A DNA stretch of 15,809 nt from Lichenicola sp964248625 (GCA_964248625.1 CAXTZG010000090.1:1-15809); one strand, 5' to 3'. Positions 1 through 7,477 are shown, counted from the first letter of the stretch. Program-made: numbers and translations. Notes: generated by a model from the letters alone, not told the origin.

Positions 1-1562
1 TGTGCATCAGCCCGTGGAACTTCCCGCTGGCGATCTTCGTCGGCCAGATCGCGGCAGCACTCGCCGCCGGCAACGCGGTGCTGGCCAAGCCCGCGGAGGA
101 GACGCCGCTGATCGCGGCTCTGGCCGTGCGCGTGCTGCACGCCGCCGGCATTCCGCGCGACGCGCTGCAGCTGGTGCCGGGCGACGGCGGCGTGGGCGCG
201 GCGCTGGTGTCCGATCCGCGCATCCGCGGCGTGCTGTTCACCGGCTCGACCGAGGTGGCGCAGTCGATCGCGCGCGCGCTGGCGCCGCATGCGGATCCGC
301 AGCGCGGCGCGATCCCGCTGATCGCCGAGACCGGCGGCCAGAACGCGCTGCTGGTCGACAGCGCCGCCCTGCCGGAACAGGTGGTCGCCGACGCGCTCGC
401 CTCCGCCTTCGACTCCGCCGGCCAGCGCTGCTCGGCGCTGCGCATCCTGTGCCTGCAGGAGGAGGCCGCCGGCCGCACGCTGACCATGCTGAAGGGCGCC
501 ATGGCCGAGCTGCGGGTCGGCAACCCGCAGCGTCTGTCGACCGATGTCGGGCCGGTGATCTCCGATGCCGCCGCACAGGCCATCGAGGCGCACATCGCGC
601 GCATGATCGGGCTGGGCTGCCGGGTGACGCGGGCGCCGCTGCCGGACAGCTGCCGCAGCGGCAGCTTCGCAGCACCGGCGCTGATCGAGATCGACCGGAT
701 CGGGCAGATCGGCCAGGAGGTGTTCGGTCCGGTGCTGCATGTGCTGCGCTTCGCCGAGGACCGGCAGGACGCGCTGGTCGACGAGGTCAACGCCACCGGC
801 TTCGGCCTCACCTTCGGCGTGCACACCCGGATCGACGAGACCATGCAGCGCATCACCGCACGCAGCGACGCGGGCAACATCTACGTCAACCGCAACCTGA
901 TCGGCGCCGTGGTGGGCAGCCAGCCCTTCGGCGGGACCGGCCTGTCGGGAACGGGACCCAAGGCTGGCGGTCCGCTGATCCTGCACCGGCTGCGTCGTGG
1001 AACGGACGCCGTTCCGCTGCTGCCCGGCCGGGCGCCGGAGCCGGTCGCGCGGCTGCTGGCGCTGCTGGACGGGCATGATGTCGGGCCGGCCTGCGCGGCG
1101 CTGGCGGCGCGCAGCCCGTTCGGCGCGGAACTCGCGCTGCCCGGACCGGTCGGCGAGCGCAACGTGTACAGCCTGCGGCCGCGCGGCCGGATCCTGTGCG
1201 TGGCGGAGGACGAGGCGAGCCTGCTGCTGCAGGTGACGGCAGCGCTCGCCACCGGGAACCGGGCCATGGTGCGCGAGGGCCAAGCGGACCTGCCGCTGCT
1301 GGCACGCGTGATCGCCATGCTGCCCGGACTGGTCTCGTCGGACGCAGGCGAGCTTTCGCCGCCGGCCGCCGCCCTCGCCGACGCGGCCTGCCTGCCGGAA
1401 ACGGCCCGGACGCTGGCGTCGCGGGACGGCGCCCTGGTCCCGTTGCACAGGCTCGACGTGCAGGATACCGGCCTCGCACTGGAATGGCTGATGCACGAGC
1501 GCAGCCTGAGCGTGAACACGACGGCGGCCGGCGGCAACGCCAGCCTGATGGCGTTGAGCTGA
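1..1562 (+). CDS. putA: PutA C-terminal part: L-glutamate gamma-semialdehyde dehydrogenase domain (5' end outside window)
   Basis: This is the 3' end of a bifunctional proline-catabolism enzyme; the reading frame enters at base 3 and stops at 1562. The visible part carries the aldehyde dehydrogenase that oxidises glutamate semialdehyde to glutamate with NAD+. Seen: the opening CISPWNFPLAIFVGQIAAAL segment, FTGSTEVA (nucleotide-binding region), ETGGQNALLVDSAA with the general-base Glu, and the nucleophile Cys in SAGQRCSALRIL, then GQEVFGPVLHVLRF and PFGGTGLSGTGPKAGG. About 190 residues follow the dehydrogenase fold and end in a segment typical of long PutA proteins (SLSVNTTAAGGNASLMALS). A stand-alone dehydrogenase would lack that tail, so I call PutA. 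The proline dehydrogenase domain and any DNA-binding domain lie upstream and cannot be judged. No frame damage is seen. Confidence 0.93.
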   Translation, partial: CISPWNFPLAIFVGQIAAALAAGNAVLAKPAEETPLIAALAVRVLHAAGIPRDALQLVPGDGGVGAALVSDPRIRGVLFTGSTEVAQSIARALAPHADPQRGAIPLIAETGGQNALLVDSAALPEQVVADALASAFDSAGQRCSALRILCLQEEAAGRTLTMLKGAMAELRVGNPQRLSTDVGPVISDAAAQAIEAHIARMIGLGCRVTRAPLPDSCRSGSFAAPALIEIDRIGQIGQEVFGPVLHVLRFAEDRQDALVDEVNATGFGLTFGVHTRIDETMQRITARSDAGNIYVNRNLIGAVVGSQPFGGTGLSGTGPKAGGPLILHRLRRGTDAVPLLPGRAPEPVARLLALLDGHDVGPACAALAARSPFGAELALPGPVGERNVYSLRPRGRILCVAEDEASLLLQVTAALATGNRAMVREGQADLPLLARVIAMLPGLVSSDAGELSPPAAALADAACLPETARTLASRDGALVPLHRLDVQDTGLALEWLMHERSLSVNTTAAGGNASLMALS

Positions 1563-1654
1563 GATCGATTGTCGCAAGCCCGCCGGCAGGCTATTGCAGC
1601 GGCGGCAACGCCCGAGCGACCACGCCGACAGACGTCACCGAGGAGACAGGACGC

Positions 1655-1747
1655 ATGAAGCCCTGGATGTACATGGTGCTGCTGATCGGCGGGTTTCTCA
1701 TCTTCCTCTATCTGATGAGCTTCGTCGGCAACCGCATCAGCGGCTGA
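1655..1747 (+). CDS. 30-residue single-helix membrane peptide, function unknown
   Basis: A very short frame, 93 bases downstream of putA, encodes a 30-residue peptide. It starts MKPWMYMV and is mostly one hydrophobic helix (about residues 5-24) followed by a polar, basic end (VGNRISG). A good ribosome site, AGGAGA at 1641-1646, lies 8 bases before the ATG, with a second AGGA nearer the start. Site plus topology support a real small inner-membrane protein rather than chance. It might be cotranscribed with putA, but there is no overlap. I do not recognise a family. It faces the minus-strand gene at 1781-1966 with only about 33 bases between the two ends. Confidence 0.5.
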   Translation: MKPWMYMVLLIGGFLIFLYLMSFVGNRISG

Positions 1748-1780
1748 ACGACGCTCCGGCCGGATGCCGCCGTCGCGGCG

Positions 1781-1966
1781 TCACGGACCGGGTGGCGGCT
1801 TGCCGACATCGGCCTCGAATTCGGTGTCGGAGTCGGCGATGACCGTGTTGTCGCGGTCCTGGCCTCGCCAGCGACGAAGCATGTCGGAGCCGGTCGACAG
1901 CAGGGCGAACGCGGCGATGACGCCCAGGGTCAGCACGAGGCCTACGATAACGAGCAGGAACTTCAT
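1781..1966 (-). CDS. 61-residue membrane-anchored small protein, function unknown
   Basis: The predicted protein begins MKFLLVIVGLVLTLGVIAAF, one N-terminal membrane helix. A basic stretch (LRRWRGQ) follows, then an acidic cytoplasm- or periplasm-facing tail (DSDTEFEADVG) ending in PPPGP. I chose the ATG at 1964-1966 because AGGTGA (1975-1980, minus strand) sits 8 bases upstream; a GTG four codons earlier (1976-1978) would give 65 residues. The charge change after the helix and the good start site favour a real gene. The family is not recognised. It is convergent with the 30-residue membrane peptide and lies downstream of the S53 protease gene on the same strand, but the terminator between them suggests separate transcription. 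Confidence 0.55.
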   Translation of the reverse strand: MKFLLVIVGLVLTLGVIAAFALLSTGSDMLRRWRGQDRDNTVIADSDTEFEADVGKPPPGP

Positions 1967-2013
1967 CTGCCGGCTCACCTGTCATGAGGCGCCGGCAGAA
2001 CCGACCGGCGCAT

Positions 2014-2049
2014 GAAACGAAACGGCCCTGCGCCAGGAAGCGCAGGGCC
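2014..2049 (-). terminator. Rho-independent terminator of the S53 protease gene
   Basis: A perfect 10-base inverted repeat, GGCCCTGCGC (2024-2033) and GCGCAGGGCC (2040-2049), closes a 6-base loop. Read on the minus strand it is followed by GTTTCGTTTC (2014-2023), an interrupted T-rich run. It starts 27 bases past the protease stop codon, the expected place. Confidence 0.8.
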
Positions 2050-2075
2050 GCGAGGCCTGAACGAAGGCGGGACGG

Positions 2076-3983
2076 TTACGGGTTGCTCTGCGTTTGCGGG
2101 GTGCCGGCCGGCTTGGTGCCGAAGGGTGCTGCCACATAGCGGTAGACGATCGGCGTGCCGTTGCCGACGGTGTAGTTGTAGTTCGGGCCTGGCACGCTGT
2201 TGGTAACGACGCCGTTATAGCCGGGGATGCTGCGGTGGAACGCCGTGGTCCGCAGTTCCGGATTGTCGCCGAACAGGTTCTGGATCGCGGCGATGCCGTA
2301 GATGTAGTTGTTCAGGTTGCCCATGCGGCCGTACTGCTCGACGAGCATGGCGGTCGCGCCGGCAAGCTCCGGCGACGAGACGCTGGTGCCGATCAGGCCG
2401 TAGAACGCGCCCTCGATCGCGACGATGACATAGGACCGGTCGGTGTTGCCGCTGCCGTTGAGCGGATTGTCGCCGCCGTTGCAGGGCAGGACGCCGATGC
2501 CGCCCGGGCAACCGCCAACCTGCATGCCGATATCGGGCAACGTGCGCTTGGTCGATGAGCCGGTCTTGGTCAGATGCTGATAAAGCGGCTTGCCGAAGAT
2601 GGTGCTGACGCCGCCGCCCGCTCCCCACGAGCCGCCGGACACGTTGCTGCCCTCGCCATAGATGTCATAGGGGATTTCGGGATCGCTGTAGGCGTTCTCG
2701 GTGGAATAGGTGGAGTCGAGCGAGCCCGGCGTATAGCGGGTGACGACGTTGGTGCCGCCGACTGCCGTCACGTTCGGGTCCGACGCCGGCGCCGAGACGC
2801 TGGCCACGAAGACGCCGGGCGTGCCGTTATCGACATAGTTCTCGGTCGGGCATTCGAGTCCGGCCTCGTCGCCGGAGGAGGCCAGGAACGAGATGCCCTG
2901 GGCGTTGCCCTGCACGTAAAGCTCATGCTCATACTGCAGCACCTGGGTGCTCTCGGCATAGGGAAGCTCGCAGCCGCCGAACGAGGAGGAGACGATGTCC
3001 GCCTCGTTGTCGTCGATGATCTGGGTGTAGCCGTCGATGATGCTCTGATCCGACAGATCGGGGATGTCATACAGGATCACGTGCGAGCCGGGCGCGCCGC
3101 TCAGGGCTTCCTGCGTGTCGAGCTCGACCTCGTCGAGCGCGTCGCTGCTGGTGGTGGCGCCGCCATCGACATAGACCCGCTTGAAGAGCTTCGGATTGCT
3201 GGCCTGGCCGGAGTGGGCCATGAAATGCTCGTGGTTGAACACCAGGTCGATGTCGCTGTCGAACACGTCGCTCGACATCAGGATGCCGATGGTGGCGCCG
3301 GTGCCGTCGAGGCGCTGCTTGACGCCGTTCCTGGTGATGAAGGTCAGGTAGGACGGATACTGGTAGGCCTGCTTCAGGTCGCCATACCAGTAGCCGCCGG
3401 TGGTGGAGGTGCGGTTGGACGGCCCGACCGCGAGCGGCGCCTGGCTGACGCGGTGCGACAGCGGATGCTTCACGTTCACCGACGAGGCGAAATCCACCAC
3501 GAAGGCTCCGGCCTGACGGGCGGCGTCCGGCAGCGTCACGGCGCCCATCGCCACCAGATGCTGATGACCGTTCGACAGCTGCCCGACAGCGAGCGACGTG
3601 CCCAGCGCATGGCCGATGCTGCCGGCCGTGCCGTGAACCTGCAGCGAGCGGATGCCGGGGACCACCGTGAGGCCCTGGCTCTCGAAGCTCTTGCGCACGC
3701 TGGCGACGGTTGCCGCATCCGGTCCGAACCGTTCCGCGAACTGCTGCGGCGTCAGCCACTTGTGGAACATCGGCGAGGCGCTGTCGTGCATCTGCGCGAC
3801 CAGCGTATCGAGTTCCGCCGTGTTGCGCAGCGGCAGCACGACGTTGAACTGGACCGCCCGGGTCGCCGCAGCCTGTCCGACCAGCTTCAGCGTTTCCGCC
3901 TGCGCCGGCCCGAAGCCGTAGACGCTGCAGCACAAGGCTGCCGCAAGCGAGCCGGCGCGGAGAATTGAGCCTGATTGTGGCAT
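2076..3983 (-). CDS. Secreted S53-family (sedolisin/pro-kumamolisin) serine-carboxyl peptidase
   Basis: This is a 635-residue preproprotein. Residues 1-29 form a signal peptide ending in GPAQA. A pro-kumamolisin activation domain follows (about 35-175), including HKWLTPQQFAERFGPD, then the catalytic domain. Sedolisins use a Glu-Asp-Ser triad. E285 and D289 (EVELD) are spaced by four as required, D372 lies in ASSGDEAG (oxyanion Asp) and S534 in IGTSVSSPELAG. These enzymes usually act outside the cell at acid pH after the propeptide is removed. The C-terminal calcium site of the family is usually built around an Asp in a DI..G.NG-like stretch; here the matching place reads FHRSIPGYNG (582-591), so calcium binding may differ. 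The start ATG (3981-3983) is supported by the signal peptide directly behind it. The gene stands alone with its own terminator. Confidence 0.93.
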   Translation of the reverse strand: MPQSGSILRAGSLAAALCCSVYGFGPAQAETLKLVGQAAATRAVQFNVVLPLRNTAELDTLVAQMHDSASPMFHKWLTPQQFAERFGPDAATVASVRKSFESQGLTVVPGIRSLQVHGTAGSIGHALGTSLAVGQLSNGHQHLVAMGAVTLPDAARQAGAFVVDFASSVNVKHPLSHRVSQAPLAVGPSNRTSTTGGYWYGDLKQAYQYPSYLTFITRNGVKQRLDGTGATIGILMSSDVFDSDIDLVFNHEHFMAHSGQASNPKLFKRVYVDGGATTSSDALDEVELDTQEALSGAPGSHVILYDIPDLSDQSIIDGYTQIIDDNEADIVSSSFGGCELPYAESTQVLQYEHELYVQGNAQGISFLASSGDEAGLECPTENYVDNGTPGVFVASVSAPASDPNVTAVGGTNVVTRYTPGSLDSTYSTENAYSDPEIPYDIYGEGSNVSGGSWGAGGGVSTIFGKPLYQHLTKTGSSTKRTLPDIGMQVGGCPGGIGVLPCNGGDNPLNGSGNTDRSYVIVAIEGAFYGLIGTSVSSPELAGATAMLVEQYGRMGNLNNYIYGIAAIQNLFGDNPELRTTAFHRSIPGYNGVVTNSVPGPNYNYTVGNGTPIVYRYVAAPFGTKPAGTPQTQSNP

Positions 3984-4129
3984 TAAGGTTCCCGACGTTG
4001 CGTGGTGAGATTCTGCTCTATCATAGTGGTAGCGGCGACAGACGTGCCATAAACGAGGCGCGAGCGGAAGGTCCGATCAGACGCCGATCATCACGTTCGA
4101 CGAGAGGATGTCGGCCGGCATGGTCTGGG

Positions 4130-4169
4130 ACGATTGCAGGCGGCATGGGCCCGGAGCCGGTGCAATCGT
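4130..4169. repeat. 9-base inverted repeat ACGATTGCA / TGCAATCGT
   Basis: The arms 4130-4138 and 4161-4169 are perfect complements separated by 22 bases. They lie in the gene-free region upstream of both divergent genes. They could form a long hairpin in RNA or bind a dimeric regulator; nothing in the sequence decides between these. Confidence 0.45.
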
Positions 4170-4309
4170 TGCAGGTGACGGTCGATGCAGGCAGGTCGGC
4201 AGGGTTGCCGCCGTTCCAGGTCTGTCCGGTCTGCCGGACGACGGTTGCGTGACATCAGGTTTCCGACGGCTCTCAAGCATCGGCGTGCGGCAGTGGGAGG
4301 ATGTCGTGG

Positions 4310-4330
4310 GCTGTCAGGCGGCCTGACAGC
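4310..4330. repeat. Tight hairpin, 9-base stem with 3-base loop
   Basis: GCTGTCAGG (4310-4318) and CCTGACAGC (4322-4330) pair perfectly around the loop CGG. No T-run follows on either strand, so it is not a standard intrinsic terminator. A smaller hairpin, GTCCGG/CCGGAC (4224-4239), lies upstream. Together they suggest a structured leader or small RNA, which is only an inference. Confidence 0.45.
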
Positions 4331-4580
4331 GACTGATGCCCAGGAGCGGCTGCCGGTCGATCCGGAGCGGACCCGCCGCCGGGCGGACGCCGGAGGATAT
4401 GACCGCCACGAGCGACCGGCGAGGCGATCCTCATGCATTAGCCAATTGTCATCCAAAAAAGTGGTTATAACTGCGCGACATGTGCTTAAACCTGAATATC
4501 GCTGTCTCGTGCCCAGGCTGCACCAGGCGGCAGCGACCGAGGGACCCGTTCCCCCGCCTGTGCCGGCGGAGCTTTAAACG

Positions 4581-4991
4581 ATGCCGACCTACCGGATCTA
4601 TTTTCTGAGCAACGGTGCGCAGATCGAGAAGGGTCTCGATATCGACTGCCGGACCGACGAGGCGGCCGTCGACCATGTGAACCGGCTGGCGAGGCATCAG
4701 GGCCAGGCCCAGCTCTGGTGCGGTTGCAGAAGCCTGGGCACCTTCCCCGGCCTTCTTGATTCTGCCGTCAGTTCAGCGGTTGTCGTTCCGCAGCACGGGC
4801 CGATGCACCGGGCCGAACGCGCACCGGAGCGGTTCCCGTCGAGCCGGGCCGCGCTGCCGGACATCGCGGCCTTCATCCACGAAACGACGGAGGCCGAGCA
4901 CATCCCGCTCCTGTTGTCCCCCCCGCAAGTCGGTTCGGCGAGATCGTCCGGAAGCCTCCAGGACCGGCGTTCCGGGCCGGCGACCACGTAG
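4581..4991 (+). CDS. Small uncharacterised protein preceding the HWE kinase
   Basis: This is a 136-residue frame with GCGGAG (4566-4571) 9 bases before the ATG. The first 50-55 residues look like a compact conserved small domain: an N-terminal strand MPTYRIYFLSNGAQIEKG, an acidic helix (TDEAAVDHVNRLAR), then QLWCGCRSLGTF. As I recall it, this layout is common among very small alphaproteobacterial proteins found beside sensor kinases, but I cannot name the family. The following 80 residues are of lower quality, rich in Ser, Pro and Arg, and may be an extension from a lost earlier stop. The gene stops 35 bases before the kinase start, so the two are probably one transcript. The role is unknown. 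Confidence 0.6.
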   Translation: MPTYRIYFLSNGAQIEKGLDIDCRTDEAAVDHVNRLARHQGQAQLWCGCRSLGTFPGLLDSAVSSAVVVPQHGPMHRAERAPERFPSSRAALPDIAAFIHETTEAEHIPLLLSPPQVGSARSSGSLQDRRSGPATT

Positions 4992-5026
4992 TGGTCCCAG
5001 CACGTCGACCGCGCAAGGAGACGACC

Positions 5027-6028
5027 ATGCTGTCTTGTGCAGGATCGACCAGTTCGACGTGGGATGCCGACCGGTTGCGCGCGGCCACCAGCGCCGCCGG
5101 AATGGCGCTCTGGTCGTGGAACGTCGACACCGACGAGCTTGCCCTGGACGAGCGCGCCAGCGTCCTGTGGGACATGCCGACCGACCGGTCGATCACGTTC
5201 GAGGAGCTGTCCCGCCGCATCCACCCGGCCGATCTCGACCGGGTGGCGAGCGCGGTCAGGCAGACCCGCGCACGGCCAGACGCCCACGAGATCGACTTCC
5301 GCATCCTGCATGACGGCGCGGTCCGCTGGATCTGCAGCCGCGGTCATGGAGAAGGCGGCGGCGGCGTCGGGCGCATCATGTTCGGAGTCTTCCTCGACGT
5401 GACCGAGCGCAAGCGGACCGAGGAGGCGCGCGATCTGCTTGCGGGCGAGATGACGCACCGGGTCAAGAACCTGTTCGCCGTCGCCTCCGCCCTCACCGGG
5501 ATCGCCGCGCGCACGGCCGCGACGACAACCGAGATGGCGCACGATCTGACGCAGCGGCTGGTGTCGCTCGGTCGAGCCCATGATCTCGTCCGCGTCATGC
5601 CAGGCGCTGCGGGACAGGCCCTGCTGGGCGATCTCCTTGCCGTGCTGCTCGCACCCTATGACGACAGCAGCTCGGCAGGCGACCGCGTCCATGTCTGCGT
5701 GCCCGAGATCCGCGTCGGCGAGGCCGCCACCACGGCACTCGCCCTGGTGATGCACGAGCTGGCGACCAACTCGATCAAGTATGGCGCGCTCTCGACGGGA
5801 GGCGGCACGCTCGACGTGTCCGGCCGCCTGCACGGCAACGAGCTGGAGATCGTCTGGACCGAGCGCGGCGGGCCGCGCCTGTCCGATCGGCCCCGGCCGG
5901 ACGGCTATGGCAGCAAGCTGATCGCCCGCAGCCTGTCGGGGCAGCTCGGCGGCTCGATCGGCGTCGACTGGCGCCCGGAAGGCGCTGTCATCAGCCTGCG
6001 GATGAACCGGACGCATCTAGAAACATGA
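5027..6028 (+). CDS. PAS-domain HWE-family sensor histidine kinase
   Basis: This 333-residue soluble kinase would autophosphorylate on His and pass the phosphate to a response regulator that is not in the window. Residues 10-130 form a PAS fold (GMALWSWNVDTDELAL, then FGVFLDVTERK), which usually binds a small ligand or cofactor. The phospho-acceptor H144 lies in EMTHRVKNLFAVASAL, the N-box in HELATNSIKYGALS (N248), and the family-naming Trp/Glu in IVWTERGG (W277, E279). The ATP-lid region ends in GYGSKLIARSLSGQLGGS. No membrane helix or signal peptide is seen, so the input is probably cytoplasmic. The ATG at 5027 is preceded by AAGGAG with proper spacing; a GTG at 4991 is in frame but lacks this. 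HWE kinases are typical of alphaproteobacteria and often serve light, stress or general-stress signalling. Confidence 0.92.
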   Translation: MLSCAGSTSSTWDADRLRAATSAAGMALWSWNVDTDELALDERASVLWDMPTDRSITFEELSRRIHPADLDRVASAVRQTRARPDAHEIDFRILHDGAVRWICSRGHGEGGGGVGRIMFGVFLDVTERKRTEEARDLLAGEMTHRVKNLFAVASALTGIAARTAATTTEMAHDLTQRLVSLGRAHDLVRVMPGAAGQALLGDLLAVLLAPYDDSSSAGDRVHVCVPEIRVGEAATTALALVMHELATNSIKYGALSTGGGTLDVSGRLHGNELEIVWTERGGPRLSDRPRPDGYGSKLIARSLSGQLGGSIGVDWRPEGAVISLRMNRTHLET

Positions 6029-6041
6029 GCATGCGTCCGGT
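6006..6041. terminator. Inverted repeat between convergent genes, possible bidirectional terminator
   Basis: ACCGGACGCAT (6006-6016) and ATGCGTCCGGT (6031-6041) are perfect 11-base complements around a 14-base loop that contains the kinase stop codon. The position between two converging genes suits a terminator, but no T-run follows on either side, so it may act only as an RNA-stabilising hairpin. Confidence 0.4.
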
Positions 6042-6092
6042 CCGATCCGGCGGTGACATCGTGATCGGGGCCCGCGCGCGCGGCGTGACCGG

Positions 6093-7106
6093 CTAGGCCG
6101 CCGGCCGGCGCAGCTGTTCCGGCACCAGCCGGCGCAGGATGCGTCGGTAGCCGCGCGGCTCGTCCAGCACTGCCAGGATGTCGGCCGCGTGCGCACGGCG
6201 GTTCGGAGCCGGCACCAGCAGCCGGCGCAGCAGGACGGCGACCGGCTCGGGAACGCCGTCGAGCCGCGGCACCGCGGCCCGTGCGGCCAGCGCGGTCGCA
6301 AGGTCCTGGCCCATCTCCAGCTTGGCCCCCCGCGCCGCCGCAGCCACCACCAGCGCCACGCTGTAGAGGTCCGAGGCCGGCCCGATGGAGCCCGAACGCG
6401 CCGGGTCGAGCTGCTCCGGCGACACCCAGGAATACTTGCCGGCGAAATCGAGGCTGTCATGCGCGCCGACCGGGTCCGACAGCACGCGTGCCACGCCGAA
6501 ATCGATCAAGGTGATCTCGTGCAGGCTGTCGTTGCGCAGGATCAGGTTGTCGGGCGAGATGTCCTGATGGACGATGCCGTAGCCGCGCAGCGCTTCCAGG
6601 GTCAGCAGCAGCCGGCGGAGCAGCACGATCAATCCCGGCTCGCGCAATCTGCCCTGACCCAGCCGGATCGACAGCGTGTCGCCGCGCAGGAACGCCATCA
6701 CCAGCAAATGCCGGTCGTCGCCGTCGCGGATCAGCCCATGGTATGGCACCACGGCGTCATGACGGATGTGCTGCAGCAGCCGCGCCTCCTCGAGCAGCAG
6801 CGCCACGGCACTCGGCTCGCTCAGCATCGTCGGCCGCAGCACCTTGATGGCGTGTTCGGTGCCGAGATCGCGGTGGCTGGCGCGATAGATCTCGCCCATG
6901 CCGCCGCGCGAGATCAGGGTCTTGACGATGAAGGTGTTCGCCAGCAACTGACCCGGCCGGAAGATCGCGTCGCCCCAGAACACCACCGGATCGGCCTCGT
7001 CCGCCGGCGCAGCCGCCGGAACCGGAGCCGGCGCGGCCGGCGGCGCGGCCGCGGCGGCGAGAACGATGCGGGTGCGGTCGTCGTCCGGGTCCGGCAACGC
7101 GCTCAA
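6093..7106 (-). CDS. T6SS-linked Ser/Thr protein kinase (PpkA-like role)
   Basis: This eukaryote-type kinase probably opposes the PP2C phosphatase encoded just upstream and switches T6SS assembly. With the TTG start at 7104-7106 it has 337 residues. The start overlaps the phosphatase stop as TTGA, implying translational coupling; the frame is open further upstream but reads as Arg/Gly-rich non-protein. Order: an acidic N-terminus with DDDRTRIV, a Pro/Ala linker (about 17-37), then the kinase domain with glycine loop SRGGMGEIY (66-73), K88 (AIKVL), E106/E107, catalytic loop HQDISPDN (D182, N187), DFG (D202) and SPEQLDP. The usual HRD Arg is Gln. It ends soon after the kinase domain, with no membrane helix or sensor domain, unlike the long PpkA of Pseudomonas. 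The DDDRT stretch could be a phospho-site for an FHA protein; this is inference. Confidence 0.87.
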   Translation of the reverse strand: MSALPDPDDDRTRIVLAAAAAPPAAPAPVPAAAPADEADPVVFWGDAIFRPGQLLANTFIVKTLISRGGMGEIYRASHRDLGTEHAIKVLRPTMLSEPSAVALLLEEARLLQHIRHDAVVPYHGLIRDGDDRHLLVMAFLRGDTLSIRLGQGRLREPGLIVLLRRLLLTLEALRGYGIVHQDISPDNLILRNDSLHEITLIDFGVARVLSDPVGAHDSLDFAGKYSWVSPEQLDPARSGSIGPASDLYSVALVVAAAARGAKLEMGQDLATALAARAAVPRLDGVPEPVAVLLRRLLVPAPNRRAHAADILAVLDEPRGYRRILRRLVPEQLRRPAA

Positions 7107-7477
7107 GATCGGTCCGACGGCACGGCCACCACCACGACCGTGACGTTGTCGCGCGCGCCGGCGATCAGGCTCTCCTGGATCAGCACTTCCGCCGCCTTGT
7201 CCGGCGCCTCGGTCAACAGGGCGGCGATGGCGCTTTCCGGCAGGCACTTGGTCAGCCCGTCGGAGCAGAGCAGGAACACGTCGCCACCTTGAAGCTCGCC
7301 CTGCGCGGTTTCCAGGAACACGAACTGCTCGGCGCCGACCGCATGCGTGACCATGCCGTCGCTGGTGACATGGTCGCGGGTCAGGCGCTGCAGGTAGCCG
7401 CCGCGATGCACGTAGGCGCGACTGTCGCCCGACCAGATCACCACGTACTGGCTGCCATGCACCAGCATCGCTACCAC
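7103..7477 (-). CDS. C-terminal half of the PP2C phosphatase domain, out of frame with its N-terminal half
   Basis: This 124-codon frame carries the second half of a PP2C-type Ser/Thr phosphatase: VVIWSGDSRAYVHRGG with a metal-binding Asp in GDSR, FLLCSDGLTK (Asp in SDG) and GARDNVTVVVV (the terminal DN pair). The first half, with the remaining metal ligands, is in the preceding frame. An apparent GTG (7475-7477) overlaps that frame's TAG, but no sensible protein starts in the middle of a PP2C fold, and STVVAML just around it is the continuation of the usual PP2C strand. I read the two frames as one TagF-PP2C gene (7103-8553) broken by a one-base loss. PP2C phosphatases of this type dephosphorylate T6SS kinase targets. 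Its stop overlaps the kinase start. Confidence 0.85.
   Translation of the reverse strand: MVAMLVHGSQYVVIWSGDSRAYVHRGGYLQRLTRDHVTSDGMVTHAVGAEQFVFLETAQGELQGGDVFLLCSDGLTKCLPESAIAALLTEAPDKAAEVLIQESLIAGARDNVTVVVVAVPSDRS

Larger units (their letters stand above)
3984..4580. other. Gene-free region of about 600 bases between divergent genes
   Basis: I see no convincing gene here on either strand; the short open frames lack ribosome sites and protein-like composition. The region must hold the promoters for the minus-strand protease and for the plus-strand gene at 4581. It contains several inverted repeats, listed separately, and a locally AT-rich stretch at about 4436-4500 that includes a run of six A (4455-4460). 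In that stretch TTGTCA (4446-4451) and TATAAC (4466-4471) resemble -35/-10 boxes, but their spacing is only 14 bases, so I do not call a promoter. On the minus strand TATGAT (4020-4025) is a possible -10 box for the protease, without a clear -35 partner. Confidence 0.5.

Noticed and set aside
2014..2206. Possible plus-strand small gene over the protease 3' end
   Set aside because: It overlaps the terminator hairpin and the end of the S53 gene; the translation is Arg/Gly/Cys-rich and has no ribosome site.
4697..6016. Minus-strand open frame opposite the HWE kinase
   Set aside because: It is an antisense shadow; the plus-strand kinase motifs and ribosome site explain the region.
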